Shown here piece after piece: positions 1 to 9,620 of a stretch of DNA of 64,000 nucleotides; the stretch's first letter is position 1, and every line of letters begins with the position of its first letter. Both the position numbers and the translations under genes were made by a program. Below the pieces are notes generated by a model. It ran no database searches. It worked only from the letters and a program-made list of their open reading frames with translations, and was not told where the DNA came from. The DNA lies in assembly GCA_027694045.1 (NCBI GenBank), contig JAQEWB010000001.1:620001-684000 (forward strand), written 5' to 3'. This stretch comes from Bacillaceae bacterium OF18-1A (GTDB lineage: Bacteria; Bacillota; Bacilli; Bacillales; Bacillaceae_G).

Positions 1-13
1 CTAAATCGCCTCC

Positions 14-781
14 TTATTGTATGAAACGAATACTTTGTTTCTTCCTTTCCGATTCTCTATCAGCCTTTGCAATCCCTTTTTCTTCAACTACATATTTATT
101 TATAGTTTTATAATTTACATACGTATTAAATTCCATTTGAAATGGAAACGGTGTAATCCGAATTGTTTCTTCATCTACCCATTCAGCTTGTATAAGTTTA
201 CCGTCCTTGCTATTAAACATTTCTGTTCCTTCAAAACCATCTTTAAACAAATCAATTTCATCATTCTTTTTTACACCAGGTTGGTTCATACATACATATA
301 AAGAAAGTTCATCACAAAACTTTAGTAGTCTATAATGTTTATCGAAGATCGAAAATTGTTCTTTTGTTAACGTTTTCAATATTCTTTTTTGTCGTTCCAA
401 TTCATGTTTATAAAAGGACATCATCTCTTCATCTTCCTCGTTTAACGGAAATGATAAAAAGTGTTTACTACAAAGTAATGCTCCGTATGGATTAGAATCT
501 TCAATTTCATTCAAACCAATCGTATAAAAGACAAAACGTAATGAGCTTGGACAGTCCATAAATGTATATGGAATATTTTTAGCATCATTCAAAATTGGTA
601 CTTTATCAAGTTCTATCCATCCTCTATCATGCTCATATATTGCATCTAGTGCCTCTTTTAAGTATGTTTTATTTTCAAAAAATTCTTCTTTTATGTGCCT
701 TGCAATCTCTCCAGCCAAAAAACCATGATCATGTTGACGAATTAATATACTCTCTTTCACATTCTTTTCACGAAAAATCAT
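14..781 (-). CDS. DUF3891-like protein
   Basis: A soluble protein of 255 residues. The start at 781 was chosen because a GGGGGA ribosome site lies just upstream; the longer frame back to 829 has no such site. The N-terminus (IRQHDHGFLAGEIARH) and a later DRGW motif look like the DUF3891 family, in which an early histidine/aspartate motif is followed by a tryptophan-rich helical region. No reaction is known to me for this family and I infer none. It is transcribed away from the HU gene and stands alone. Family assignment is from memory of the motif pattern; the reading frame itself is secure. Confidence 0.75.
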   Translation of the reverse strand: MIFREKNVKESILIRQHDHGFLAGEIARHIKEEFFENKTYLKEALDAIYEHDRGWIELDKVPILNDAKNIPYTFMDCPSSLRFVFYTIGLNEIEDSNPYGALLCSKHFLSFPLNEEDEEMMSFYKHELERQKRILKTLTKEQFSIFDKHYRLLKFCDELSLYVCMNQPGVKKNDEIDLFKDGFEGTEMFNSKDGKLIQAEWVDEETIRITPFPFQMEFNTYVNYKTINKYVVEEKGIAKADRESERKKQSIRFIQ

Positions 782-984
782 CTGTATACTCCCCCTCATC
801 CTCATAATATAGCTTTTTGTATACATCAATTCTTAATTAATGCTTAATATTAGCAGGGATTCAGTCTCTTGCAACGAAATTAACATAACTATATAGCATT
901 CTTTCTAATCATAGTGATAGCTTTATCTTTACTATCCATTATACTAAAACTTTCATTCTAAAAAATTTTTTATGAGGTGAAAAA

Positions 985-1257
985 ATGAACAAAACAGAAT
1001 TAGTTAAAAATGTGGCACAATCAGCTGATATTTCTCAAAAGGATGCTTCTGCAGCTGTACAATCCGTATTTGACACAATTGCTACTGCATTACAATCTGG
1101 AGATAAAGTTCAATTAATCGGTTTTGGAACTTTTGAAGTGCGAGAAAGATCAGCTCGTACAGGTCGTAATCCGCAAACTGGAGAAGAAATCCAAATTGCT
1201 GCTGGGAAAGTTCCAGCATTTAAAGCTGGGAAAGAGTTAAAAGAAGCTGTAAAATAA
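985..1257 (+). CDS. hup: DNA-binding protein HU
   Basis: A 90-residue histone-like protein that binds and bends DNA as a dimer and compacts the nucleoid. The length is exactly that of the family. The conserved core [20 protein letters not shown] is present (about residues 46-65), including the RNPQTG tip of the beta arm that intercalates in DNA. The start follows a GAGGTG ribosome site. The gene is monocistronic and is followed immediately by a strong hairpin terminator. B. cereus group genomes carry several HU paralogues, so this may not be the main copy. Confidence 0.95.
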   Translation: MNKTELVKNVAQSADISQKDASAAVQSVFDTIATALQSGDKVQLIGFGTFEVRERSARTGRNPQTGEEIQIAAGKVPAFKAGKELKEAVK

Positions 1258-1298
1258 ACAAGAAACCAGCCTCTAAAAGGCTGGTTTCTTGTTTATTT
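1257..1298 (+). terminator. Terminator of the HU gene
   Basis: Perfect inverted repeat with arms around GAAACCAGCC and GGCTGGTTTC and a short A-rich loop, starting at the stop codon and ending in a T-rich run. It ends HU transcription and could also serve the convergent transporter gene. Confidence 0.85.
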
Positions 1299-1326
1299 CT
1301 CAAAGTGTTATAGAAAACTTAAATAC

Positions 1327-2529
1327 TTACGCTACACTGCGATACTCTTCTTCATTTTCTTTTTTCTTAGTCGGTTCCTGAATTAAAATTGCGATAATAA
1401 GCGATACGACACATAATACGCCAATCACCATGAAAGTTGGTTTGAATCCACCTAGAATTGCACCAATGAAAGAACCTGCTAGCGCTCCAAGACCGAAGCC
1501 TTGATACACGAATCCATAGTTTTTACTATGATTCTTCATACCGAAGAAATCACCGACAATAGCTGGGAAAATAGTGATATTTCCACCAAAGCAAAACGCT
1601 ACACTTGCTACACATACGAAGTAGATACCGTAATTTAAATCTACGAAACTTAGAACTAAGACTGAAGTAGCCATAGCAACAAAAGTACCAGTAACAATTT
1701 TTAAACGACCGATTTTATCTGATAATGGCCCTAGAATGATACGACCTAACGTATTGAAGATTGCAACCATAGCCACTGCATTAGCTGCTGTTGTTGCACT
1801 AAGTCCTACAAGTTGAACACCGATGTCTTTTACCATACCAATTAAGTATAATCCACTCATACATGACGTGAATAACATAATGAATAAAAGGTATGCTTGT
1901 TTTGTGCCTAACATTTCTTTTGTTGTATAGTCCTTACTGTTTGTTTCACTCACTGCACCCTTATCTGCAGCCTGATGAATTAAGCAAGCACCAAGTACTA
2001 TCATAACTGTAACAATTAATCCCCAGTATATAAACGCTTGCGATACACCAACTGAATCAATTAACTTTGCGTTAATGTATTTAAATATTAAGCTACCCGT
2101 ACCATATGCAGAAACTGATATACCTGCAATTAAACCTTTACGCTCTGGAAACCACTTTATTAAATTAGATAGTGAAGTGATATATGCTGTACCATCTGCG
2201 TACCCTACAACAACTCCTGCTAGTAAGTAAAGTATTACTAATGATGAAGCTTGTGAACTAAGCATTAATCCCATTCCTAATGCTAGTCCAGCAATCATAA
2301 TAAGCTTACGAAGCCCCCATTTTTCTTGCAATTTACTCGCAAACAAAGTTGAAAGCGCTAAAGAAAGACTAGTAATTGAGAAAGTTATAGCAACGGCGTT
2401 AAGACTCCAACCGTATTTACTCACTAAAGGTTGATTGAATAAGCTCCATGTATATATGGTTCCAAGTCCCATTTGTACTATGACTGTACCAAGGACAATA
2501 AGCCATGGGTTAACAGATGATTTTTTCAT
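1327..2529 (-). CDS. OFA-family MFS transporter (oxalate/formate antiporter type)
   Basis: A 400-residue integral membrane protein with about 12 hydrophobic segments. The N-terminal IYTWSLFNQPL and the GPLSDKIGR loop (MFS motif A type) mark the oxalate:formate antiporter (OFA) family. These proteins move small carboxylates across the cytoplasmic membrane; the true substrate here is unknown. The central charged loop (around residues 190-210) separates the two six-helix halves. Its ATG overlaps the stop codon of a 21-codon upstream ORF (ATGA), and a cre-like palindrome overlaps the putative -35 region, so carbon catabolite control by CcpA is likely. The family call is firm; the substrate is not. 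Confidence 0.88.
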   Translation of the reverse strand: MKKSSVNPWLIVLGTVIVQMGLGTIYTWSLFNQPLVSKYGWSLNAVAITFSITSLSLALSTLFASKLQEKWGLRKLIMIAGLALGMGLMLSSQASSLVILYLLAGVVVGYADGTAYITSLSNLIKWFPERKGLIAGISVSAYGTGSLIFKYINAKLIDSVGVSQAFIYWGLIVTVMIVLGACLIHQAADKGAVSETNSKDYTTKEMLGTKQAYLLFIMLFTSCMSGLYLIGMVKDIGVQLVGLSATTAANAVAMVAIFNTLGRIILGPLSDKIGRLKIVTGTFVAMATSVLVLSFVDLNYGIYFVCVASVAFCFGGNITIFPAIVGDFFGMKNHSKNYGFVYQGFGLGALAGSFIGAILGGFKPTFMVIGVLCVVSLIIAILIQEPTKKKENEEEYRSVA

Positions 2530-2591
2530 ACGATCTCTCCTCTTCTTTTTATTTCAATGCTATTCGCTAAATATGCTTTTTTTATGTTCAT
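2526..2591 (-). CDS. Candidate 21-residue leader peptide coupled to the OFA transporter
   Basis: A short ORF beginning MNIKKAYLANS, preceded by a GGGGTGG ribosome site five bases before its ATG. Its TGA stop overlaps the ATG of the transporter as ATGA, an arrangement that usually gives translational coupling. The transporter also has its own GAGGAGAG site inside this ORF. No rare-codon run typical of attenuation is visible. It may be only a chance ORF in a leader; the coupling geometry is the main support. Confidence 0.4.
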   Translation of the reverse strand: MNIKKAYLANSIEIKRRGEIV

Positions 2592-2643
2592 TTTGGCCAC
2601 CCCTTTTGATCTAACAACTTCATTGTATAGGATGTCTCTATCT

Positions 2644-2659
2644 TTGTAAGCGATTACAA
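2644..2659. promoter_or_regulatory. cre-like CcpA operator
   Basis: The palindrome TTGTAAGCGATTACAA matches the degenerate cre consensus WTGNAANCGNWNNCW at every position. On the minus strand it overlaps a TTACAA hexamer that pairs with TACAAT sixteen bases on as a plausible sigma-A promoter for the transporter. A repressor bound here would block that promoter. Confidence 0.6.
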
Positions 2660-3112
2660 GTCGGAACGTCAAATATATAGAATCAGTTACATAAAACAAC
2701 GGATGAAATACAAAAAGCTACTTATTAAATACGTAGCAACTATTTATTTTACATAAATACAACTTATAATTGTTTTTAAATTTTGTTTTATAATTGAAGA
2801 AACTGATCTCTATACTTCGAAAAATAATACTGCCATCCCTAGCTCTACTTTACGTTTAGGACCACATATTGTCTCTCTATTGAATCGTTTGTTTAGTTGA
2901 ATAACTTACATAGAAATGTTGGTTCACTAATTCTGAAAAATTTTACTTTGCATATAATAAACTAAATATAACTTTTAACATAGTCACACTTTATAGTTTT
3001 TCTTAAATCACAAATAATTTATTGATAAATAAAACTAAATATTCACTAATATAACTATCCGTGGTTTAATATATATAATAAATAAATAATTCAGTCTTAA
3101 TGAGGAGGTACT
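2660..3112. other. Intergenic stretch, no gene seen
   Basis: About 450 bases of AT-rich sequence between the transporter promoter and the DUF2187-type gene. No ORF with a ribosome site, no strong hairpin and no repeat was found. The right end must hold the promoter of the downstream gene; several TATAAT-like strings lie near 3070-3090, but none stands out in such AT-rich DNA. Confidence 0.5.
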
Positions 3113-3298
3113 ATGAAAGCAAACGTAGGGGATACTATACTTTTTCAACGGAATAATTTAAAGATTACTGGATCTGTACTAAAACTATATACTGAATCGG
3201 TCTTAGTTGAAATTACAGATGTAAGCGGAGGTACTTTTGAATTTGATCGAACGATTGTAAATCATAAAAACTATAAAATTTTAAATACAAATATATAA
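3113..3298 (+). CDS. DUF2187 (YkvS-like) small protein
   Basis: A 61-residue protein preceded by a GAGGAGG ribosome site. It begins with a small beta-barrel-like pattern (VGDTILFQRNNLKITGSV) and ends with TIVNHKNYKIL, the hallmark of DUF2187 proteins such as B. subtilis YkvS. The family resembles KOW-type small barrels; its role is unknown. It is a single gene closed by a terminator shared with the convergent ArsR-type gene. Confidence 0.8.
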   Translation: MKANVGDTILFQRNNLKITGSVLKLYTESVLVEITDVSGGTFEFDRTIVNHKNYKILNTNI

Positions 3299-3303
3299 AA
3301 ACA

Positions 3304-3345
3304 ATAAAAAATAGCCTCTGCTGTTGAGCAGAGGCTATTTTTTAT
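3304..3345. terminator. Bidirectional terminator between DUF2187 and ArsR genes
   Basis: Perfect stem AATAGCCTCTGCT paired with AGCAGAGGCTATT around a GTTG loop. An A-run before and a T-run after allow it to work on both strands of this convergent pair. Confidence 0.85.
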
Positions 3346-3357
3346 TATAGTACTTCA

Positions 3358-3657
3358 TTAATTTATATATCCTAAAACACTAACAATCTTACTCGCTTTT
3401 AAATTATTAATGTAATAATAAATTTCTAATCCTCTTCTTTCTGCACGTAACACTTTACCTTTCATTTTTGATAAATGTTGCGAAACAGTCGATTGTGGAA
3501 TATTCAGCAATTCTGTTAATTGTGTTACATTACAAGTTTTTCTCGTACTTAATTCATTTACAATCTGTAATCGGATTGGATGCGCCATAATTTTTAAAAT
3601 ATCTACATCTTCTTCTGAAACTACACTTTTTTTCATCTCATTCGTATATGTTGTCAT
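3358..3657 (-). CDS. ArsR/SmtB-family transcriptional regulator
   Basis: A 99-residue winged helix-turn-helix protein. The start at 3657 was preferred because an AAAAGGGGAA site precedes it; the frame is open to 3738 but has no ribosome site there. The DNA-binding region contains MAHPIRLQIVNEL and then NIPQSTVSQHLSKMKG, the classic ArsR recognition helix. It has a single cysteine near the start of the HTH and no paired metal ligands, so it is unlikely to be a standard metal sensor. No transporter is next to it in the same direction, so its target is unclear. The YhjX-like transporter is 1.1 kb away and not obviously linked. Confidence 0.85.
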   Translation of the reverse strand: MTTYTNEMKKSVVSEEDVDILKIMAHPIRLQIVNELSTRKTCNVTQLTELLNIPQSTVSQHLSKMKGKVLRAERRGLEIYYYINNLKASKIVSVLGYIN

Positions 3658-3984
3658 ATGACATTCCCCTTTTATATGAATTCCTTTTGATAAAGTACCA
3701 TTTCCAAAAACAGCAAAAACCCTTTTCAAAACCTTCATATAGAAATAAAAGGATTTTAAATTCCCAAAAATAGAACTTACAATTTATTCACTTTGTTTAT
3801 TTGGTACATATACATAATACAATTTTAATATGTGCTGTATGTGAAGTTAGCATAAATTTATAATGAAGATTTTTCAAATAATTTACATCCAACTAGATAC
3901 TTCTACACTATCCAGTGATTTTAACATATTTTAGGCAATTGTATATACTATGTACAAAATACATGTTGCTTAGGAGGGATTCAT

Positions 3985-4158
3985 ATGCCTACGATGTTGC
4001 AAGAAGAAGTTGAAGAAGCGCGGGAAACATATGTCAGTCGTATCATATTAGTTGGTGGATCAACTTTATTTTTGGTAGGTGGAATTATATCCGCAATTTC
4101 AGCTTTTAAAGCTTATAACCGTTTAGAAAATACACCACCTTCTTCAAATAACTCATAG
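3985..4158 (+). CDS. Small single-pass membrane protein, 57 residues
   Basis: A 57-codon ORF (starts MPTMLQEEVEEARETY) with a strong TAGGAGGGA ribosome site four bases before the ATG. A charged N-terminal helix is followed by one hydrophobic segment (about residues 20-42, IILVGGSTLFLVGGIISAI) and a short polar tail. I do not recognise it. The ribosome site and the amphipathic-plus-membrane layout make it a convincing small gene. It is divergent from the ArsR-type gene and convergent with sbcC. Confidence 0.65.
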   Translation: MPTMLQEEVEEARETYVSRIILVGGSTLFLVGGIISAISAFKAYNRLENTPPSSNNS

Positions 4159-4189
4159 TCATATTGTCTATTTCTTTCTATAATACAAA

Positions 4190-4246
4190 TAAAAAAGCCA
4201 GTGCTATATTGAAATACGTTTGTAATTCAGTATAACACTGGCTTAA
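4190..4246 (-). terminator. Terminator of the sbcDC operon
   Basis: Long, slightly imperfect inverted repeat (arms 4195-4213 and 4226-4244, core GCCAGTG / CACTGGC) followed on the minus strand by a T-run. It sits 50 bases past the sbcC stop. Confidence 0.75.
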
Positions 4247-4291
4247 TACTATTTCTTTCTATAGATTGTAGCTATCTAGTAATTCCCACAC

Positions 4292-7200
4292 TTACTTCAC
4301 CACAAACTTCGTCTGACTACAGCCATCCTTCTGCTTCGTTACTTCTAACACAGCTGGCATTGCGTTTTTCAGCTCTTGAACGTGGGAAATGACACCGATA
4401 AAGCGGCCTGATTTTTGTAAGTCAATTAGGGCGTCAACCGCTTTTGTTAATGACTCCTCATCTAATGAACCGAAACCTTCATCGATAAACATCGTTTCGA
4501 TGGAAATACCACCTTCATACGCTTGAATTACGTCTGCCATTCCGAGCGCTAAGCAAAGTGATGCATTAAATTTCTCTCCGCCAGATAATGTTTTTACATC
4601 ACGAGTTTGGCCAGTGTATGCGTCATATACATCTAAACCTAATCCACTTTGACGGTTTCTCTTTTCAACTCGCTCACTTCGTTTCAAATAAAATTGTCCA
4701 TTTGATAGTTTACGTAGTCGTTCGTTTGCAATTTGAACAATTTGTTCTAAATACTCAATTAAAATGTATCGTTCAAAGGATATACGACTTTCATTATCCC
4801 CTTTCATTACTTCATATAAATCAACAAGTTCCTGGAACGCTTTTTCTTCCTCATGAATTTGTTCATCAATTCGTCTAATATTCTCATTTAAATCTGAAAT
4901 ATATGTTACAGCAGTTTGCGCACGTTGACGTTTTTCTTTAATAATATCAAGGTTAATTTCGAATTCTTGTATTTGCTCACCTAACGTTGTAATATCCATA
5001 TACTCTTTATCTTTTAATTCAGCACTTAACTCTTCGATTTGTTTTGCAAGCACTTCAAGAGATGAATAATAACTTTGAATTTCTTTTTGCAACGTCTCCA
5101 TCTCAGCATCATTTAACTTCGCTTCTTTATATGTTACTTGATCTGTAAATCCAGCCTGCTCTAGTTCATTCATAAAGCGTGTAAAAGTCTCTTCTTTCTT
5201 CACTTTTGCACTTTCAGATTGATTAGAAGCACTTTCATACTCTGCTTGAACACGTATACTTTCATTTTGCCAATGTTGATACGCTTCTTGTACCTTATTC
5301 CATTCTTCTTCCATCAATCTCAGTTCTTGTATAGCTTGGTCAAACTGAACTTTCCAAGCTTGTACTGTTTGTAAATTTTCTGGAATATTTTTTTTATCAT
5401 GTTCATATGAAGTACGAAGCTGCATACACTCCATTTCAATACGGTGCTGTATTGTTTCGACTTCTCGCTTTTGTTTCTGAAATTCTTCAATTTTTTCTTC
5501 TACACTCTTTATATTTACAGCAACTTGCTTACGTGTTTCTTCACTTTCTTTTAACGCCTTAACTTCTGCTGCTAATTGTTTTCCTTTTTGAACGAGCGCA
5601 CTGTATGTTTCAACTAATTGTTCGGAATGGTACCCTCGCTTCATTACTTCTTCTATCACCTGGTCATATTGTAATCGATAGAAATTCCATTTCTCCTCTA
5701 ATTGAACATGTAATTTTTCAGCAACATTCTTTTTTTCTCTTAAATCATTTAACTCTTTTTCATCAATCACATCACTTTGCTCTGTAGCTTTTTTCGGATG
5801 GTTCAAGCTACCACATACTGGGCAAGATTCACCATCATGTAAATGAAGCGCTAATATACCAGCTTGTTCACTTAACCAGCGGCGTTCCATATTTTCATAT
5901 GCATTTACTGCTATTTGCATCTTATTATATGCTGCTTCTTTTTCTTGCTCGAATTTTTGTTTTTCTTGCCAAACATCATATGCTTGCTTTAAAACCTTTG
6001 CATCTTCTCGCATATTCGTTAATTCTTCTACTTTAGCTACATATTGCTCAAGTGCTTGTTCTAATTGTTGTAATTCACTAGACATTCTCTGTTTTTGATT
6101 TGTGTGCTCTTCTAACTGTCGATCTAGCTTTTGCATATTTTCTTTTAACTTTTCTATTTGAAGTTCAGCATTTTGTAAATTCAACTTCTTCTCAGCTAAT
6201 GATGCAATAATTGGTTGTAACTCTTCTAATCTTTGAACGAGTTTTTTCGCATCTTCTCGTTCAGATTCTTTATTCTTTACTGTTTCATATTTTTTTTGAG
6301 CAAGTTCAAAACTGTTCATTATATGCTCTTTTTTCGCGATGATCTGTTTTAATAAACTTTCAATCTTTTGCTCATTAAACATCGCTTCCTCATACCATTG
6401 CTCAAATGGCAATAAACGCTTTGCTTGTTCCGCACGTGTAAAGGATTTTTCTTTTATTTCAACTGCTGTGCGATTATTTTGTAAAGTATTGTATTTCTCA
6501 TTCTTCTGTTCTAAATCATTAAATTTTTCATTTACAGATTTTGCCGTATGAAAGCGCTCCTCTGCTTCTTTTAATTGCTTCATTTGAGCATTTTGTTCTA
6601 CTTGTAATTGCTCAGCCTCCACTCTATAAGTAGTTATTTCTTGCTCTAATGCCTCTACTACTTGATGTGTATTCACATGCTCCTGCTCTATTAAAGTTTC
6701 TAACAACGCCCCATCTCGAATTGGCAATTTAAATACATTGCGAAAATGTAGCTCTCGTTCCTTTTGTTTTTCTTGTAAGACATCTTTCCATTGTTTACGT
6801 TTTTGATCTAGTAACTCACGCATTAATTTATAACGGTCTGTTTTAAAAATACGACGTAAAATCTCTTCTTTATTTTCCGTTTCAGACGTTAATAACTTTC
6901 GAAATTCCCCTTGTGGCAACATGACAATTTGGCTAAATTGATGTTTACTTAATCCAATCAAATCTTCTACTTTTTTATTTACGTCCGTTACATGAAAACG
7001 ATCAACAGCAGGAACCTTTTCTTCATCAATAACTTCATATAACTCTACTGCATGTCCTGTAACTGTCTTGTTCCCGTGCTTTTTATGGCCAAGTTGTCGT
7101 TTTATTTCATAACATTTCCCTTTTAACTGAAAGGTTAGTTCTACACTTGTATAAACATTATCATCAGCAAACTGACTTCGAAGCATACTTGTATCACTAC

Positions 7201-7381
7201 GTTCTTCTCCACTAGCCTCACCATATAATACATAACAAATCGCATCAAAAATCGTTGTTTTTCCAGCTCCAGTGTTTCCGGAAATAGCGAAAATACGATG
7301 CTCTCCAAGATCGTCAAAGTTGATTACTTCTTTCTGTTTATATGGTCCAAATGCTGTCATAATAAGCTGAATCGGTCTCAT
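4292..7381 (-). CDS. sbcC: Exonuclease subunit SbcC (Rad50-like ATPase)
   Basis: The ATPase subunit of the SbcCD nuclease, which opens hairpins and trims blocked DNA ends during repair and replication. It has 1029 residues, the usual length. Walker A (SGNTGAGKTT) is at about residues 34-43. Two very long coiled coils flank a zinc hook CPVCG near residue 518. The signature KTLSGGEKFN is near residue 930, and Walker B (MFIDEGFGSLDEES) follows about 30 residues later. It overlaps sbcD by four bases (ATGA), so the two are translationally coupled. All catalytic motifs are intact. Confidence 0.97.
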   Translation of the reverse strand: MRPIQLIMTAFGPYKQKEVINFDDLGEHRIFAISGNTGAGKTTIFDAICYVLYGEASGEERSDTSMLRSQFADDNVYTSVELTFQLKGKCYEIKRQLGHKKHGNKTVTGHAVELYEVIDEEKVPAVDRFHVTDVNKKVEDLIGLSKHQFSQIVMLPQGEFRKLLTSETENKEEILRRIFKTDRYKLMRELLDQKRKQWKDVLQEKQKERELHFRNVFKLPIRDGALLETLIEQEHVNTHQVVEALEQEITTYRVEAEQLQVEQNAQMKQLKEAEERFHTAKSVNEKFNDLEQKNEKYNTLQNNRTAVEIKEKSFTRAEQAKRLLPFEQWYEEAMFNEQKIESLLKQIIAKKEHIMNSFELAQKKYETVKNKESEREDAKKLVQRLEELQPIIASLAEKKLNLQNAELQIEKLKENMQKLDRQLEEHTNQKQRMSSELQQLEQALEQYVAKVEELTNMREDAKVLKQAYDVWQEKQKFEQEKEAAYNKMQIAVNAYENMERRWLSEQAGILALHLHDGESCPVCGSLNHPKKATEQSDVIDEKELNDLREKKNVAEKLHVQLEEKWNFYRLQYDQVIEEVMKRGYHSEQLVETYSALVQKGKQLAAEVKALKESEETRKQVAVNIKSVEEKIEEFQKQKREVETIQHRIEMECMQLRTSYEHDKKNIPENLQTVQAWKVQFDQAIQELRLMEEEWNKVQEAYQHWQNESIRVQAEYESASNQSESAKVKKEETFTRFMNELEQAGFTDQVTYKEAKLNDAEMETLQKEIQSYYSSLEVLAKQIEELSAELKDKEYMDITTLGEQIQEFEINLDIIKEKRQRAQTAVTYISDLNENIRRIDEQIHEEEKAFQELVDLYEVMKGDNESRISFERYILIEYLEQIVQIANERLRKLSNGQFYLKRSERVEKRNRQSGLGLDVYDAYTGQTRDVKTLSGGEKFNASLCLALGMADVIQAYEGGISIETMFIDEGFGSLDEESLTKAVDALIDLQKSGRFIGVISHVQELKNAMPAVLEVTKQKDGCSQTKFVVK

Positions 7382-8535
7382 CCTCGTTCACCTTCCCGTT
7401 CTTGCACTGTTTGTAATACTTCTATAAATAGACGTTCTTTTTCTTCTGATAAATCTAGACCTTTCATTTCTTTATAAAAAGCCTTTAAAAGAGATACATC
7501 ATCCATTTTATGTCTGGAAACAGTCACTTCATTTGTATCTGTCAATTCTCGTCTTTGAAGCGCTCTTTCAACGTGCATTGCATTTGGATATACGGAGCGT
7601 ATTTTCTCCATTGGCTGTAAGACAGGATTTTCATCTAATAATTTTACGAATACGTAATCTTCACTTACCGGATGCTGTAATAATTCATCTATTTTCGCTT
7701 CTACTGTTCGCATTTTACGACGTGGTGAAAGTAATCTTTTTTCAATTGTTGCTTCACCCTCTTCATCCAGTTCCACAATATAATATCCTTTTTTATGTTT
7801 CTCTTCAGAAATAGAATAAGCAAGTGGCGAACCTGAATATCGAATGGTCTCATTACGTACGAAATGCGCTTGATGTAAATGTCCAAGCGCTGTGTAATGA
7901 AACTTATCAAAATAATGACTATTTACATATTCAGCACCACCAATTGAAAGTGGTCGTTCTGCATCACTTGTATTCTCTTCTGCTTCACCTGCTGAAGTTA
8001 CAAATGCATGTCCAACAAATACATGTCTAGCTTCCTTATCCATCGTTTCAGAAAGTTCATTCATAAAAATGCGCATCGCATCATCATGAGAACGTACATC
8101 TTCATTTTTCAATACATGTCTAACTATACTAGGATCCGCATATGGAACGAGATGAAAGTGGACCTCTCCATATTCATCATTTAATACAACAGGTTCATAT
8201 GGAAATTGAAATTGTCCTACAATATGTAGTCCCTGTTTTTTCATTAAGCTACTTCCAAAATGGATACGATCTGGACTATCATGGTTCCCTGCAACTGCGA
8301 TAACTGGTGTTTGTAAATCAATAACTATCTTTTGCAAAACATCATTTAATAAATCTACTGCTTCTGTAGGTGGGATTGCTCGATCATATAAATCCCCCGC
8401 AATAATTACAGCATCTGGTTTTTCCTCTTCAACAGCTTGTACAAATTGATCTAACACAATCTTTTGATCTTCAGTCATATACACGCCGTGAACAAGCTTA
8501 CCTAAATGCCAATCCGCTGTATGAAATAACTTCAT
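7378..8535 (-). CDS. sbcD: Exonuclease subunit SbcD (Mre11-like nuclease)
   Basis: The metallophosphoesterase subunit of SbcCD, giving manganese-dependent 3'-5' exonuclease and endonuclease activity with SbcC. It has 385 residues. The metal-binding motifs are all present in order: TADWHLGK (N-terminus), GDLYDR, GNHDSPDR and GHLHQ. A helical C-terminal region would contact the base of the SbcC coils. A GGAGAAGG ribosome site precedes the ATG. It is probably first or second in a transcript starting near the DUF2584-like gene only 15 bases upstream. Confidence 0.97.
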   Translation of the reverse strand: MKLFHTADWHLGKLVHGVYMTEDQKIVLDQFVQAVEEEKPDAVIIAGDLYDRAIPPTEAVDLLNDVLQKIVIDLQTPVIAVAGNHDSPDRIHFGSSLMKKQGLHIVGQFQFPYEPVVLNDEYGEVHFHLVPYADPSIVRHVLKNEDVRSHDDAMRIFMNELSETMDKEARHVFVGHAFVTSAGEAEENTSDAERPLSIGGAEYVNSHYFDKFHYTALGHLHQAHFVRNETIRYSGSPLAYSISEEKHKKGYYIVELDEEGEATIEKRLLSPRRKMRTVEAKIDELLQHPVSEDYVFVKLLDENPVLQPMEKIRSVYPNAMHVERALQRRELTDTNEVTVSRHKMDDVSLLKAFYKEMKGLDLSEEKERLFIEVLQTVQEREGERG

Positions 8536-8550
8536 ATTTTCCTTCTCCTT

Positions 8551-8790
8551 TTAATTTACTGTTTTTAGTGATACAAGTTGGTAATTTACAATAGTTTTTC
8601 CGTCCGCCCACTCTAGCTTTTGTACAATTGCACTACCAATTCTTTCTTCATTTGTTTTATATAAAGGTAATATTTCTTGAACTGTAAATAAGTGATAACC
8701 ATCCAAGTTTAATTGAAATATGTTTTCTTCTATATGTAATCTTACTTCTTTTTCATTTGAAACAATTTTTGTGTGCATCTCAAATTTCAT
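8551..8790 (-). CDS. DUF2584-like small protein
   Basis: A 79-residue soluble protein, all beta by appearance, ending in NYQLVSLKTVN. The layout (ExxMHTKIVSN...EWADGKTIVNYQLVSLK) resembles the DUF2584 family of Bacillus, recalled from memory. The role is unknown. It lies directly upstream of sbcD on the same strand and probably shares its transcript. An AAAAGGGG site lies eleven bases before the ATG. Confidence 0.65.
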   Translation of the reverse strand: MKFEMHTKIVSNEKEVRLHIEENIFQLNLDGYHLFTVQEILPLYKTNEERIGSAIVQKLEWADGKTIVNYQLVSLKTVN

Positions 8791-8973
8791 AATAGATACA
8801 ACCCCTTTTTATAATCTCTACATTTTAATAGTATAGTGGCTATGCAAGATTGACAAGTAAATACAAAGCAAAGTACACACTTTTCTATTGTTATTTGTTT
8901 TGTATTTTTTATATAAAATACGGTATGTGAAATTTTATGAATTTCTAAAATAAAAATGTCTATTATGACACCT

Positions 8974-9231
8974 TTATTTTTGTATAAAGTCTTTCATTAC
9001 ATAGTATAAAACTGTTATTAAAACGATTGCTACAAAAAATGCAAACACTGCAACAATATATCCATCTTTATTTAATAAAATGCAAAAAGAGATCGATAGT
9101 ATAAAAATCGGAAATACGAGACGTACTTTATCCTTCACTTCTTCTGTCGTATCTGTATGATGAAAATACTGCGTTATCCCTATCATTAAAGAAGACAAAA
9201 TAATTACAGACAATAGTAAAGGTCCTGGCAT
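8974..9231 (-). CDS. Small membrane protein, three hydrophobic segments
   Basis: An 85-residue protein starting MPGPLLLSVIILSS. This start was chosen over an upstream ATG at 9264 because AAAGGAG lies eight bases before it and nothing lies before the other. It has three hydrophobic stretches, the second (about residues 37-50) shorter and weaker. There are charged loops between them and no recognisable catalytic motif. I do not recognise the family. It has no clear operon partner. Confidence 0.6.
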   Translation of the reverse strand: MPGPLLLSVIILSSLMIGITQYFHHTDTTEEVKDKVRLVFPIFILSISFCILLNKDGYIVAVFAFFVAIVLITVLYYVMKDFIQK

Positions 9232-9620
9232 TCCGATTTCTCCTTTCTCTATTTCTAATTCCATACAAGTTTTTCATTCATTATAATTAAACAATTCATT
9301 TTTCTCTTTTTTGAAATCATTACGCACAAATTCACACATATATAATAGCTCTTTTATCACTATAACTTCAAATAATTACACTTATAGTAATGTTGTAATA
9401 TTCACCCTTCGTTTCCGAAATCCTGCAAATATAACTCGTCAAAATATGCAGTAGATAAAGTTAAACTTTCATGAGCAGAATACCGTTCATTCATACAGAT
9501 TCTTCACATACAAATAATCAGACATTAGCACTTACCGCCAACTTTAGACAAAATTTATAAAGGACATTTCAATACGTATCAAGAATTAAGAATAAGAGGA
9601 TATATAAGGGAGGATGAATC
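9232..9620. other. Intergenic stretch, no gene seen
   Basis: AT-rich spacer between divergent genes. No ORF with a ribosome site and no strong hairpin was found. Promoters for both neighbours must lie here but none is clear by eye. Confidence 0.5.
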
